Shown here one piece after another: positions 21,824-31,544 of a stretch of 64,000 nucleotides of DNA. Position 1 is the stretch's first letter. Each line of letters opens with the position of its first letter. The position numbers were made by a program, and so were the translations under genes. The notes under the pieces were generated by a model. That model saw only the letters and a list, made by a program, of their open reading frames with translations. It was not told the origin of the DNA and searched no databases. This stretch comes from Oncomelania hupensis. Lineage: Eukaryota > Mollusca > Gastropoda > Littorinimorpha > Pomatiopsidae. Where the stretch lies: the NCBI GenBank assembly GCA_036898135.1, contig CM072512.1, forward strand, positions 14,697,517-14,761,516, in the 5' to 3' direction.

Positions 21824-24800
21824 TTACGAAATTGCTATCTCCCTCATTTTAAACGCTTTGTACAAAAATATACATAACTTTCGAACAGTTTCTTGGCTTG
21901 TGGATGACAGCAAAATATTAAAGCTAAATGCGTTTGGGTTTCTAATAAACTTAGTAGCAATAAATTGTTTTCTCAAATTTTCAAAAAATGGGCAGCGTAA
22001 TACAAAATGCACTTCATCCTCTCTTGATTCTTTACACAAGGGACATAATAACTCACTATCAGTCACTTGCCGATAGCGGTAATGATGCACAGCTAGGTCT
22101 GACACACCAAAACGAAATCTAGTCAAAATAAATTTCATATGCTTATCTATATTCGATTGCAGATAAACTGGTATATAATGCATAGAAGGACTGAACATTC
22201 TATAAAATGCAAATCTATCACTATTACTAACATGTTCATTCCAGTTCTGCCACCTACAATCAATCAAGCGTCCTTTAAACGCACGTAAAAATTCTTTCAT
22301 GTTACCAACACATTGGTTCATCCATACATAGCCAAAACCATTCTCACAAAGACATGATCGTACCTTAGAAACCCAAGTAATCTTTCCTCTTGCATCTAAA
22401 TTATACAGCATTAAATAAGCTTTCCTCGGAATTCTATGCGCTTCCATCTGTGTTAATCTTAACCAATAACGAACACAATTAACAACAGAATTAATAGAGA
22501 TAGGATATCTGTTAAGTTCTCCGTATACAAGGTCATTAGGTGTGCGCATATCTACAGCCAAAAACTTTTTTAATGCAAACAAATGAACCTTTTCACAATT
22601 TTGTGCTGCTTTCTCCAACCCCCAAATTTCAGATCCATACTGCATAATAGGCTGTATTTGAGCATCAAAAAGCTTCAAAAACAATTCTACTGATTTGTTG
22701 TTAAATGCATTTAGTTTCTGTATTACACAAATAAGTGCTTTTTTAGCTCTGCTAGCTAGATCTTTACAGGCTGCTGAAAAGCTAAGTCTCGTTGAAAAAT
22801 AAATACCCAAGTATTTATAAGCATTTACAACCGACATAATATTACCGTCAAACATCCATCTTTCTCTTGCACCTAAATATCCGCCTTTCCTAAATACAAT
22901 AATGTCACTTTTGTCTGCATTTACTTTAAGGCTTAATGAAACTGATGTGCGTTGTAAGTTATTCAACTGGTTCTGCAGCCCTACAACCGTTTCTGCCAAG
23001 AGAACCACATCATCTGCTAACAGGAGAATAAACAGTTCAAAAACCTCAATCTCCAAATTTACTCCATGTCTGCCACAATTAATTACTTCCACTGCTAATT
23101 CATTAATAAATAAGGAAAATAAAATCGGACTGCAGACATCTCCTTGCTTTAAACCAGCCGAACAGTTAATATAATCTGTAAGCTTAGCGCCGCATCTTAC
23201 TCTTGCTCTAACACTACTATACATACTTCTAATACACTGGAACAGCTTCCCCTTTATACCATTTTTCAATAACACGGGCCAAAGTAAATTTCGGTTAATG
23301 GAATCAAAACATTTTTCAAAATCAATGAAGGCAACATAAAGCTTACGGTTAGAATTAAATTGTTTCTGTACACATGCCAAAAGTGAGAACAAATGGTCTA
23401 TCGTTGAATATCCTCTTTTAAAGCCAGCCTGGTATTCACCTGTCAGGTTATTTTCTTCCGCCCATAACTGCAGTCTTCTGTTAATAATTGTACTGTATAG
23501 TTTACTGCTAATATCACAGAGGCTAATACCACGGTAATTTCCCGGTCTGTTTACATCCCCTTTCTTAAATATTGGCAAAATAATAGATTCAGTCCAAAGA
23601 TCAGGGAATATCCCCTTATCAAATAAAACATTGAAAAACTTAACAAAAAACGGCACAATAAATTGACCAGCATTTTTAAAAAGCTCTCCTATTATCCCAT
23701 CAGGACCTGCCGCCTTTTTAGATTTTAATTTACGCACTGCAAACAACACGTCTTCGCCTGATATAGGCCTATTAAACTCACAATCATCATCCTCGGCTCT
23801 TTCATCAGGGGCGATAAACGTATCCCCAAGATCATCTTTTTCAAGCAGTGCTTTGAAGTGTACAAACCATTCACCTACAGTTATTTGATTTCTAGTGCTT
23901 TTTTTCTTTGGCATAATATTATGAACTGTGTCCCAAAATTCATGTTGTTTATTAATTGACTTCATTAACTTATCCATCATATCCTTATTGTACTGCTTTT
24001 TCTTATTAAACAACATATTTTTATATTCTCTCCTCAGTTTACAAAAAGCAACACGATCCTCAGATTTTAATGAGCGACGAAACCGTGTTAACATATTACG
24101 TAATTTTCTTCTTGCAGTCTTACACTCAAAATCAAACCAGTCCTGCACTTTCTTGCTTCCCTTTAAAACAATTCGTTTTTTCATGCAGTTCGCTAACTCT
24201 TTAATACAGTCATTAAACATTGTGAGAGCCAGATCAATATCACGGTCAATCATTTGCACAGCCAAGTCTAATTTATTACGAGCTTCGTCTGTAGCATAAC
24301 CATTCTTATATACATCACCAAGATCAGCATTCCAGACATATTTTTCAATTACAATGTCATCTAAAACAGCCGGCTCTACAGTATTTTCTTTGGGAAAAAC
24401 AATGGAAAAGGTAACAGGCATATGGTTGCTTTCCGTGCGAGCTAATACATTTAAATAACAACCATCAAACACAGAGGCTAAGAGATCACTTGACATTAAA
24501 AAATAATCAACAACACTGCTTCCTGCATCACAGATGTACGTAAAGCGTCCTTCACGGTCACCATGACACGTACCATTCAATATACACAAATTCAATGCAG
24601 TGCACACATTTAACAACGACTTCCCAAATCCATTCAAAACTTTATCTTGAGAACATCTTCCATAACTAGCAGTACTACTTTCACACGAAATTTCAAAGTC
24701 AACTTCAACACTAACAGATTGTGAAACAGAACCCGTTCTTCCATTCAGATCACCACAAATCAGAAGATAATAGTCATTGTTTAAAAGTGCGTGATCTAAC

Positions 24801-25798
24801 AAGCAGTTTTCTAACAAAGAAATGCCGTCTCCATCAACACCCACAAACTGATAATATCTAGACCCTTCAGGCGGTGCGTATGCACATACATATAACACAT
24901 CCTTATCAACACCAAACAGGCTTTTGTCAATCACAAACAACATAAAATTTCCAGTTTTTACTTCAATACACTTAACAAAAGGCACCATTTCATTTTTAAT
25001 AAGGCAAACCACTCCACCTGACGGTCTCCCAGCATCTGACAACTTTACAGACGGCTGACAGAAAACTTTAAATCCAGCAAAAACATCAATAGTCAATGAT
25101 GCAATGAATGTTTCCACCATACACACAAAATGAAATGATGAAACAAATGTAACAAAATCCTGATCAAAAAGTTTTGACGTCAACCCATCCACATTCCAAT
25201 GCAGAAACAAAAACGGTTTATTTGTATTTACATTTTCACACTCCGAAACATCAACGGCAGCAACATCAGAAAGCGTTTCCGTATCATCTTCGTCACCACT
25301 ATCCGTGTCCGGTGCCCCAAACAACGATTCATAAGTAGGAATGTAAACATGACCTGTAGTAACCTTGTCCTTGACCTCACATGAACTCGAATTGGAGTAT
25401 AAAGTTGACTCAACATTACGTGGCAGTAGAGAGTTTTCACGTGCAGTAACACTACAGACAAGGTCTTGAACCTGAGGGCATACACAATCAAAACAACGCC
25501 CCTGTGCCCGTGCATAACAACATTGATCTCTGTCGTCAACTTGACATGTAGTCTCCAAAAAATTAATTGCATTGGTGTTAATTACAGTAATGTTAACATC
25601 CGATTGACAAAAATCTCGTGCCAAACAGTCATCACGACTTGAGACTGAGTCAACATAGCTGGTAAACAATATATTTGCATCAGAACAACTGCACTTTGAC
25701 AAAAACGGAATTTCTGGATATATACAACAACAATTTGAAACTTTCGAATGAAAGTTAGGCAAAATTTGATTCAAATTGACACACGGGCGGCCACCACA
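21824..25798 (-). CDS. LINE ORF2: endonuclease / reverse transcriptase
   Basis: Makes the nick and primes cDNA synthesis in target-primed reverse transcription. Numbering from the TTG codon at 25774, the N-terminal ~185 residues are Cys-rich then acidic. The endonuclease (about 188-458) shows HWNVDGL, the metal-binding VET, CGDLNGR, VVDYFLMS and SNHMPV (usually SDH). The RT (about 685-1000) shows AFIDFEKCFDSINR, LKQGDVCSPILFSL and LLADDVVLLAE, where LADD replaces the usual (Y/F)ADD, and KYLGIYFS. A zinc motif CPLC...HFVLRC lies at 1244-1261. There is no stop in over 1,300 codons. The frame is the same as ORF1 and follows its TAA directly, but contains no ATG until 25118-25120, inside the endonuclease. 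The true start or expression mode is therefore unclear. Confidence 0.93.
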   Translation of the reverse strand, partial: CGGRPCVNLNQILPNFHSKVSNCCCIYPEIPFLSKCSCSDANILFTSYVDSVSSRDDCLARDFCQSDVNITVINTNAINFLETTCQVDDRDQCCYARAQGRCFDCVCPQVQDLVCSVTARENSLLPRNVESTLYSNSSSCEVKDKVTTGHVYIPTYESLFGAPDTDSGDEDDTETLSDVAAVDVSECENVNTNKPFLFLHWNVDGLTSKLFDQDFVTFVSSFHFVCMVETFIASLTIDVFAGFKVFCQPSVKLSDAGRPSGGVVCLIKNEMVPFVKCIEVKTGNFMLFVIDKSLFGVDKDVLYVCAYAPPEGSRYYQFVGVDGDGISLLENCLLDHALLNNDYYLLICGDLNGRTGSVSQSVSVEVDFEISCESSTASYGRCSQDKVLNGFGKSLLNVCTALNLCILNGTCHGDREGRFTYICDAGSSVVDYFLMSSDLLASVFDGCYLNVLARTESNHMPVTFSIVFPKENTVEPAVLDDIVIEKYVWNADLGDVYKNGYATDEARNKLDLAVQMIDRDIDLALTMFNDCIKELANCMKKRIVLKGSKKVQDWFDFECKTARRKLRNMLTRFRRSLKSEDRVAFCKLRREYKNMLFNKKKQYNKDMMDKLMKSINKQHEFWDTVHNIMPKKKSTRNQITVGEWFVHFKALLEKDDLGDTFIAPDERAEDDDCEFNRPISGEDVLFAVRKLKSKKAAGPDGIIGELFKNAGQFIVPFFVKFFNVLFDKGIFPDLWTESIILPIFKKGDVNRPGNYRGISLCDISSKLYSTIINRRLQLWAEENNLTGEYQAGFKRGYSTIDHLFSLLACVQKQFNSNRKLYVAFIDFEKCFDSINRNLLWPVLLKNGIKGKLFQCIRSMYSSVRARVRCGAKLTDYINCSAGLKQGDVCSPILFSLFINELAVEVINCGRHGVNLEIEVFELFILLLADDVVLLAETVVGLQNQLNNLQRTSVSLSLKVNADKSDIIVFRKGGYLGARERWMFDGNIMSVVNAYKYLGIYFSTRLSFSAACKDLASRAKKALICVIQKLNAFNNKSVELFLKLFDAQIQPIMQYGSEIWGLEKAAQNCEKVHLFALKKFLAVDMRTPNDLVYGELNRYPISINSVVNCVRYWLRLTQMEAHRIPRKAYLMLYNLDARGKITWVSKVRSCLCENGFGYVWMNQCVGNMKEFLRAFKGRLIDCRWQNWNEHVSNSDRFAFYRMFSPSMHYIPVYLQSNIDKHMKFILTRFRFGVSDLAVHHYRYRQVTDSELLCPLCKESREDEVHFVLRCPFFENLRKQFIATKFIRNPNAFSFNILLSSTSQETVRKLCIFLYKAFKMREIAIS

Positions 25799-25801
25799 TT
25801 A
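25797..25801 (-). promoter_or_regulatory. UAAUG stop-start overlap at the ORF1/ORF2 junction
   Basis: On the minus strand the ORF1 stop TAA (25799-25801) overlaps an ATG (25797-25799). Such UAAUG pentamers couple translation of the two ORFs in the silkworm LINE SART1. Here the ATG frame closes after 14 codons. ORF2 lies one nucleotide over, and a one-base change in the T run at 25761-25764 would put the ATG in frame with ORF2. Confidence 0.6.
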
Positions 25802-26764
25802 TTCCTCTCCCACGAGACTTTTCCCATCAGCAGACAGAAAACATTTCTTTCCGTCAACAATCAAGTGGTCATGCACCATAGTCACCCTCATACCCTCACC
25901 CCTCTTTTCTTTCAACAATTTGGTCAACTTCTTCCTAATCTCCCTCACTCCTCTGGTAAAGTCCTCTCCGATGAAAATGTTACTTCCTTTTAATTTTTCT
26001 TTGGCTTTGAGAACTTTAATCTTGTCTTTATAGAAAGTGCATCTTGCGATCAAGGGGGAATTGGGTTTAGAACTGACTCGATGCACCCGATCAAACTCAA
26101 TGTCCTCTGCAAAATCAAGCCGATCAGTAAACAGTTCTTTTAATCTCAATTCACAGCTCTCATTGGTCTCACCTGGTTCTCTGTCCAAACCATAGAACAA
26201 TAGGTTATTTCTTCTCGATCTGCCTTCCACGTCATCTAACGTCTTCTCAAACCCCACCACTCTCTTCAGCAATGCATCATTCGATCGCTCTAATTTTTCA
26301 TTTTCTTTTTTCAGACCACTAACCTGCTCTTTCAAATTATCCACTTCATTCTGTAGTTTTCCAACTTGACCTTTGATCGCCGCCACGTCCGCCTTCATGT
26401 CGTCTAGTTTCCCGTTCATAGAACTGTCCATGACGTTTAGTTTGGCCATCACGTCCTCCAAAGTCAAGCTAGAGACACTTCCAGTCGACACCGTGCTCAG
26501 TCTCGTTTGCCGTGTTGTTGTAGTCTTGCTGTTATCCAAGGGACCTGGGTTCAACTCCACATCTCCTGCTCTTATAAGCAACACACTCCCCCAAAACAAG
26601 TAGGATAGCACGAAGCCCATGATGAGACCACTAGTACGTCGTCGTAGGGACAGCACCCGAATCCTCATTTTTGCTCGAAAATTGGCTCTTTTCTTCATAA
26701 AATTAATGTAGATGTAAATGAAAGAGCCACACACAGACCTAAAATCAGTAGCGCTAGTAGGCAT
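25799..26764 (-). CDS. LINE ORF1: 2A peptide, coiled coil and RRM-like RNA-binding protein
   Basis: A 321-residue protein starting at a good ATG (26762-26764). Residues 24-45 are very basic, and 47-64 form a hydrophobic, signal-anchor-like segment. GDVELNPGP at 67-75 fits the 2A consensus DxExNPGP, which causes ribosome skipping between the last G and P. A long heptad-rich coiled coil spans about 101-178. RRNNLLFYGL (184-193) opens a region resembling the RRM of L1-type ORF1 proteins, with FDRVHR near 224-229. The product would be an RNA-binding chaperone of the retrotransposon RNP. 2A is known from APE-type LINEs of sea urchin, amphioxus and molluscs. Skipping would free the RNA-binding part from the hydrophobic leader. 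Confidence 0.92.
   Translation of the reverse strand: MPTSATDFRSVCGSFIYIYINFMKKRANFRAKMRIRVLSLRRRTSGLIMGFVLSYLFWGSVLLIRAGDVELNPGPLDNSKTTTTRQTRLSTVSTGSVSSLTLEDVMAKLNVMDSSMNGKLDDMKADVAAIKGQVGKLQNEVDNLKEQVSGLKKENEKLERSNDALLKRVVGFEKTLDDVEGRSRRNNLLFYGLDREPGETNESCELRLKELFTDRLDFAEDIEFDRVHRVSSKPNSPLIARCTFYKDKIKVLKAKEKLKGSNIFIGEDFTRGVREIRKKLTKLLKEKRGEGMRVTMVHDHLIVDGKKCFLSADGKSLVGEE
26540..26566 (-). other. 2A ribosome-skipping motif
   Basis: Codes for GDVELNPGP directly after the hydrophobic run ending SVLLIRA. All conserved 2A positions (D, E, N, P, G, P) are present. The expected break lies between G74 and P75 of ORF1. Confidence 0.9.
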
Positions 26765-26857
26765 GATGCAGAGCTCAGGAAGTCAGTCAGGCAGTAGTAA
26801 TTAGCGAAAATCACGGAGCGATATCAGACACGTCTTACTCCGACGAGCGCTATGCAC

Positions 26858-26860
<3 letters not shown>

Positions 26861-26902
<42 letters not shown>
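26861..26902. repeat. (AG)n microsatellite, right flank of the LINE
   Basis: About 21 AG dinucleotides begin exactly where LINE-like 5' UTR sequence ends. With 21544-21694 it forms the interrupted target microsatellite. Confidence 0.9.
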
Positions 26903-26907
<5 letters not shown>

Positions 26908-27463
26908 ATTTCTATAAAAATGGAATCGAGGTGCCAAAAATTACACGTCTCCTCTCTGAAAATCCTTTCGGGAAGAGAGGGGACTACAAACTGATACACA
27001 CACATACCAAAAATATATTTGTTGAGGTTTTTAAAAAAATCTTTAAACGACGGTACTTGAAGGGTGGGTTTAAAAGTACATCAAACTGTCAACTTCAGAT
27101 AAAATACATGCAGCACTCGTTCAAATGCTGACAGTTGACGTACAGACACCAATGTTATGGGGGGGGGGGGAAGAGAAGAGAGAGAGAGAGGGGTGGGGGG
27201 TATAACAGACACAACGTAATGCGACTTTAAAAAAATCCAACGCTTCTACAAAATTCAGATTCGGTTAAAACTTCTTTGAAGAAGGTAAAACGCGCGATTA
27301 AGCGAAATTTTAAGACGCAGGAGACACAAAAATATTTATATTATATACAGTTAAGAGAAAAGACTGGAAGCGAGAGGAGAATGAGACGCTCCAGGCAGCG
27401 TATCGTTGGCAATTTTGTACCCTTTTCTTTTCATCTCTAAGTTTCGAGGAATATAAACATTTC

Positions 27464-27544
<81 letters not shown>

Positions 27545-28182
27545 CAGAGAGAGACAGAGAGAGACAGAGAGAGAGAGGGGGGAGGAGAGAGATTCTTCGA
27601 TAATAATACCGAGCATTCGTTTTAGATGGATAAATTCGCGGTGCAAGAGGACATCATCATCATCAAATATGAAGATGAAAAAGTTATATGAAAGTATATG
27701 CTTACTTTGTTAAAATAGAATGCAAAGAAAGAGAAATCTCTATGGAGAAATAGAGGAGAGGGATATATTTTGATAAAATAGAAATAATACAATACAGAGA
27801 ATGGTATATTAAAATGTTAGCTTGTGGCAAAATCCATGCATCAAAAATACGTAATCCTGGCAGTGGACGTACAAAATAAAATCTCTTTACGATTTAAAGA
27901 AAAAATTACTAAAGAGGGATGAAAAGAAACAAGAAACCTATTTCGTTTAAAAACAGAAATGCAGGAAAACACAAAAAAATGTGACGTACGTAAAATACAA
28001 TTTCTTTAAAAATAAAACCCCAACAAGGGTCGAATTGCCCCTCCAGTGCCTGAAGAGCCTGTAATGTCCAAGGGAGAGCACTCGGAACAGCAAGCATGCA
28101 CTTACTGCCCTTGTTTGTGTTTACTCTTGCAATTACAATGGTGCCCTTTGTTTCCTCCAGTCTCCTGTCTTGTCAGTGTTAG

Positions 28183-28269
<87 letters not shown>

Positions 28270-28510
28270 CTCTCTCTCTCTTTCTCTCCTTGATGTTAGC
28301 ATACCTTCTTCTCTCTTCCTGCCTGTCTGCCCCTTGTTTCGTTTGCAATAAAATACAATACATTGCATCGTTATTGCAGAGATTTCAAATTCTATATTTT
28401 TAATTGGGTAACTTTTTAATGTTTGTTTTGTATCTTTTAAATTGCTGTATGAATTTACTTCAAACTTTGTACAATGACAGACTCCACTCAACAATGTTTT
28501 TACTAATAAA
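26903..28510. other. Microsatellite-rich stretch without a gene
   Basis: Holds (GA)n at about 27466-27580 and (CT)n at about 28186-28300. The RE-repeat and SL-repeat open frames are translations of these tracts. No coding domain was seen. Confidence 0.6.
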
Positions 28511-28511
28511 T

Positions 28512-28655
28512 TATAGTAGGGCGCGAGTCTCGTTGGTTTTGAGTTCCTCATGCCAAACGGGCAAGGTCTCTTTAATGATGGTAGCCTGATTTGGACTAAT
28601 AATGTCTTCTTTACTCTAGAGGGGGGTGTAATGTCTATCGTGATGACGAGGGACA
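28512..28655 (+). repeat. Dispersed repeat REP-B, copy 1
   Basis: Sequence from 'tagtagggcgcgag' through 'tctttaatgatggtag' and 'aatgtctatcgtgatga' to 'gggacaca' recurs at 45478-45611. The class is unknown. Confidence 0.65.
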
Positions 28656-28978
28656 CAAAACTGTATGTCTACAGGTTAATATTAACGGAGGGAAAAACGT
28701 AATAATATGTTAATGTCCTTCATTCCTTTAGGAAGTTGGACATATTCGTTTCGCCGTGGAAACGTCCAGTTCTTTTGATTACTTCTACTTGAGTTTTTTT
28801 AACCACAGGCTCTGCATTTTATACTAGTGTGGTGGTGTATGATTAAGGAATGATGAACGTATTAAGTGCCTGTGGTGTGAGTATTTACTAACGTCGGAGC
28901 AAATTCCTTAATGTTAAATTCTGTATTCTGTGTTCAGTGGTGCGAATGGTAACATTTTGTACTATGTAGTGTGGGTGT

Positions 28979-29021
<43 letters not shown>
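28979..29021. repeat. (GT)n microsatellite
   Basis: About 20 uninterrupted GT dinucleotides. Confidence 0.95.
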
Positions 29022-29025
<4 letters not shown>

Positions 29026-29062
29026 GCATTTGTTGTCATACTTATTTGCACAAGTTTCTTGT

Positions 29063-29409
29063 GAGAATGATGTCATGAATTCCAGAAGCAATGAGGATTG
29101 GCTTTGTCGTAGTTGATGATGTGGCCTTGTTCTTCTTTACATCATTTAAACCTTTCTTCTTCTTCTTCTTCTTCTTCTTCTTCTTCTTCTTCTTCTTCTT
29201 CTTCTTCTTCTTCTTCTTCATTTAAACCTTTCTTCTTCTTCTTCTTCTTCTTCTTCTTCTTCTTCTTCTTCTTCTTCTTCTTCTTCTTCTTCTTCTTCTT
29301 CTTCTTCTTCATTTAACCTTTCTTCTTCTTCTTCTTCTTCTTCTTCTTCTTCTTCTTCTTCTTCTTCTTCTTCTTCTTCTTCTTCTTCTTCTTCTTCTTT
29401 TTCATTTAA

Positions 29410-29471
<62 letters not shown>

Positions 29472-29474
29472 TTC

Positions 29475-29512
<38 letters not shown>
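29063..29512 (+). repeat. (TTC)n satellite with ATTTAAACC punctuation, copy 1
   Basis: A unique lead ('aatgatgtcatgaattcc' ... 'gtagttgatgat') is followed by long TTC runs broken at 29218, ~29308 and ~29402 by 'catttaaacctttc' or a variant, then (ATT)n at about 29470-29512. The same lead and the same punctuating word open the block at 39404, so this is one dispersed unit, not a chance microsatellite. Confidence 0.8.
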
Positions 29513-29968
29513 GTGCAAACTGCTGTGACGATACGTTGATGGTAGTCCGTTGGTTCCATTATATATTTCCCTGGTGCTGTGTCCTGCCAATGGCTCTGCC
29601 ATCGAGGGTCCACTACAGATGCCCAACATGAGTCATGCCCCCGGTAATCAGATTTGCTGGTCTGCCACTACGTATTATTTCATTCGACAATATATTATTG
29701 TAGGTATACGTAATTGCAATGTCCAGGAAAGCGAAAGTAAAACATTGTATTTCCGGTTCTCGATCGTATCACGAGATACCATTATTAATGTTTCACCCAG
29801 CCATGCTTTGGAAACAACTACTTTGTGAGGTTCACACACTCCTAATCTGCTCCACAGCCAGAATACAGCCGACAACCATCAGCATCAGCGAGATGTGTAA
29901 TTTATTGTGTCTGTCCTGTCAGTGCACTGGTCATCCACCTCGATCACTACAATAACTCTTTTTGTAAC
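29513..29968. other. No recognisable gene
   Basis: Unique-looking sequence up to the 5-bp TSD GTAAC (29964-29968) of the LTR element. Confidence 0.5.
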
Positions 29969-31544
29969 TGTAACGAAGGGTTTTTTGTGTGTATTATGAT
30001 CTAAATAAATATATGTATAACTACTTATGGTGTATTGAATGAGTGTGTGGGTGTGGCTGTCTGACGCTCAGTATAAAGGAGTGTGTTCTATCTCTGTTTA
30101 CTTTACTAACATCTCATCCTTCACCACACACATGCTCTCAGACAAGGACAAAGTCTACACAATTGTTTCTCTTTGCCCTCCTGTTATACTATTCCTCATT
30201 CAATTATAAACATACACATTAAACCATCTTCACATACACTAAATTCACAGATACATTAAATCATACAATTCTTTCCAGCATATAAATAAATTCACACATA
30301 CGTTAGTCAAGTGCACACAGTCAGTATATTACTCTCACCCAGGCACTTGGGTGAGTGCACGCAGATTACTCAGTAAGTTCACGCAGTTTCTGTTAAGAGT
30401 TCAACACTGGTAGAAGTCGTTGTCCCTTTCTGGGGACGTCACTCGACTCTACTCTGTTCATTAGCACCGACACAAATATCTCACTTTAAATATTTCACTT
30501 TGATGACTTGGAGACACAGAAGTCACAGTTTTTATTTACTGACCTATTTCACGGATCAAGCACTCCAGGCGCGGAATTATTAGCCGTCGCTGGAGTCACA
30601 GCCACCCACACTGAAGACGCTGCAGATGTCTTCGTGGCGTCGATCCGGAGATTTACTTCGGCACCGTTGTTGCAATTCTGCACCAGTGATGGTATCCGAA
30701 GGAGAGGCAAGGCAAAGATGGGGTCCACATCCGGTCAGGCCAGTGATGTCATGGGGACCAGATCCATCCGCCGCACATCAGGGGTTCTTTGCTCCGTAAC
30801 CGCCCCGCTGTATACAACATGTACACAATCGTAAATTTTTGCTTCTATCCTTAAAGAGACTGTATGTCTTTATAGCTCACATTGAGCAAGGATCATTTCC
30901 CTTTGTAGAATGTCTCTACACGCCACCACAATCACTACAATCACTATTATCAGCATTCCTGTGACAATACCTAGTATAGCCACTTTACACACATTGCATA
31001 GGCTACACACAATGGACTATGAGCCAAATATTACAAACACATTTTATAAGATATTTATACCCATTCATTCATCAATAGATATTCAAATTACACAACTGAA
31101 ATACGTTCCTATTTCAGCCAATATCTTCACATATGACTGAATATAAAAAATGGCATCATAATTACAAACTGAGTCACACATACATGTATACACATGATCA
31201 AATAAATATTGACACGAGTTATCGAACTTTGTTTTCAAACATGGGTTCTTCTGTACCCTAAACGTACTAATTTACAAAAAGCAATACTCTTCCTTTTTCG
31301 TAAGAATAGCTTAGCAGTTCATTATAAATACCACTAATAATAATAATAATAAACAAATACCTGTATTCTTATACAGCTAAAGTCCTAAAGAAACAGGTCT
31401 TTCCCGAGCACCCACAAAAAAACGTTCTCGCTTAGGCTGATGTATAGTCTCTGCTCTAACAACAGTTCACAAACTATTCGAAAAATTACGCAGTGACGTC
31501 ATCACGTCTTCATACACAAATGTGTACGAACTGCGGTCGTTACA
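29969..31544 (-). repeat. LTR (3' LTR of the minus-strand element)
   Basis: 1576 bp. On the minus strand it starts TGTAACGACCGCAG and ends CCCTTCGTTACA. Differences from the other LTR include single changes near 30326, 30381, 30551, 30681, 30843 and 31050, and a small indel near 31425. A CRE-type TGACGTCA lies at 31494-31501, close to its 5' end. Confidence 0.96.
31494..31501 (-). promoter_or_regulatory. CRE palindrome in the LTR
   Basis: TGACGTCA, 43 bp from the U3 end of the LTR (minus-strand sense). It is repeated in the other LTR at 37717-37724. This is the consensus for CREB/ATF factors; a role in element transcription is inference. Confidence 0.5.

Noticed and set aside
30072..30077. 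TATAAA in the LTR as promoter
   Set aside because: It is on the plus strand, whereas the element is transcribed from the minus strand.
30508..30834. 108-codon frame present in both LTRs
   Set aside because: It lies on the strand opposite to the element, starts at TTG, and its duplication is simply due to the LTR repeat.
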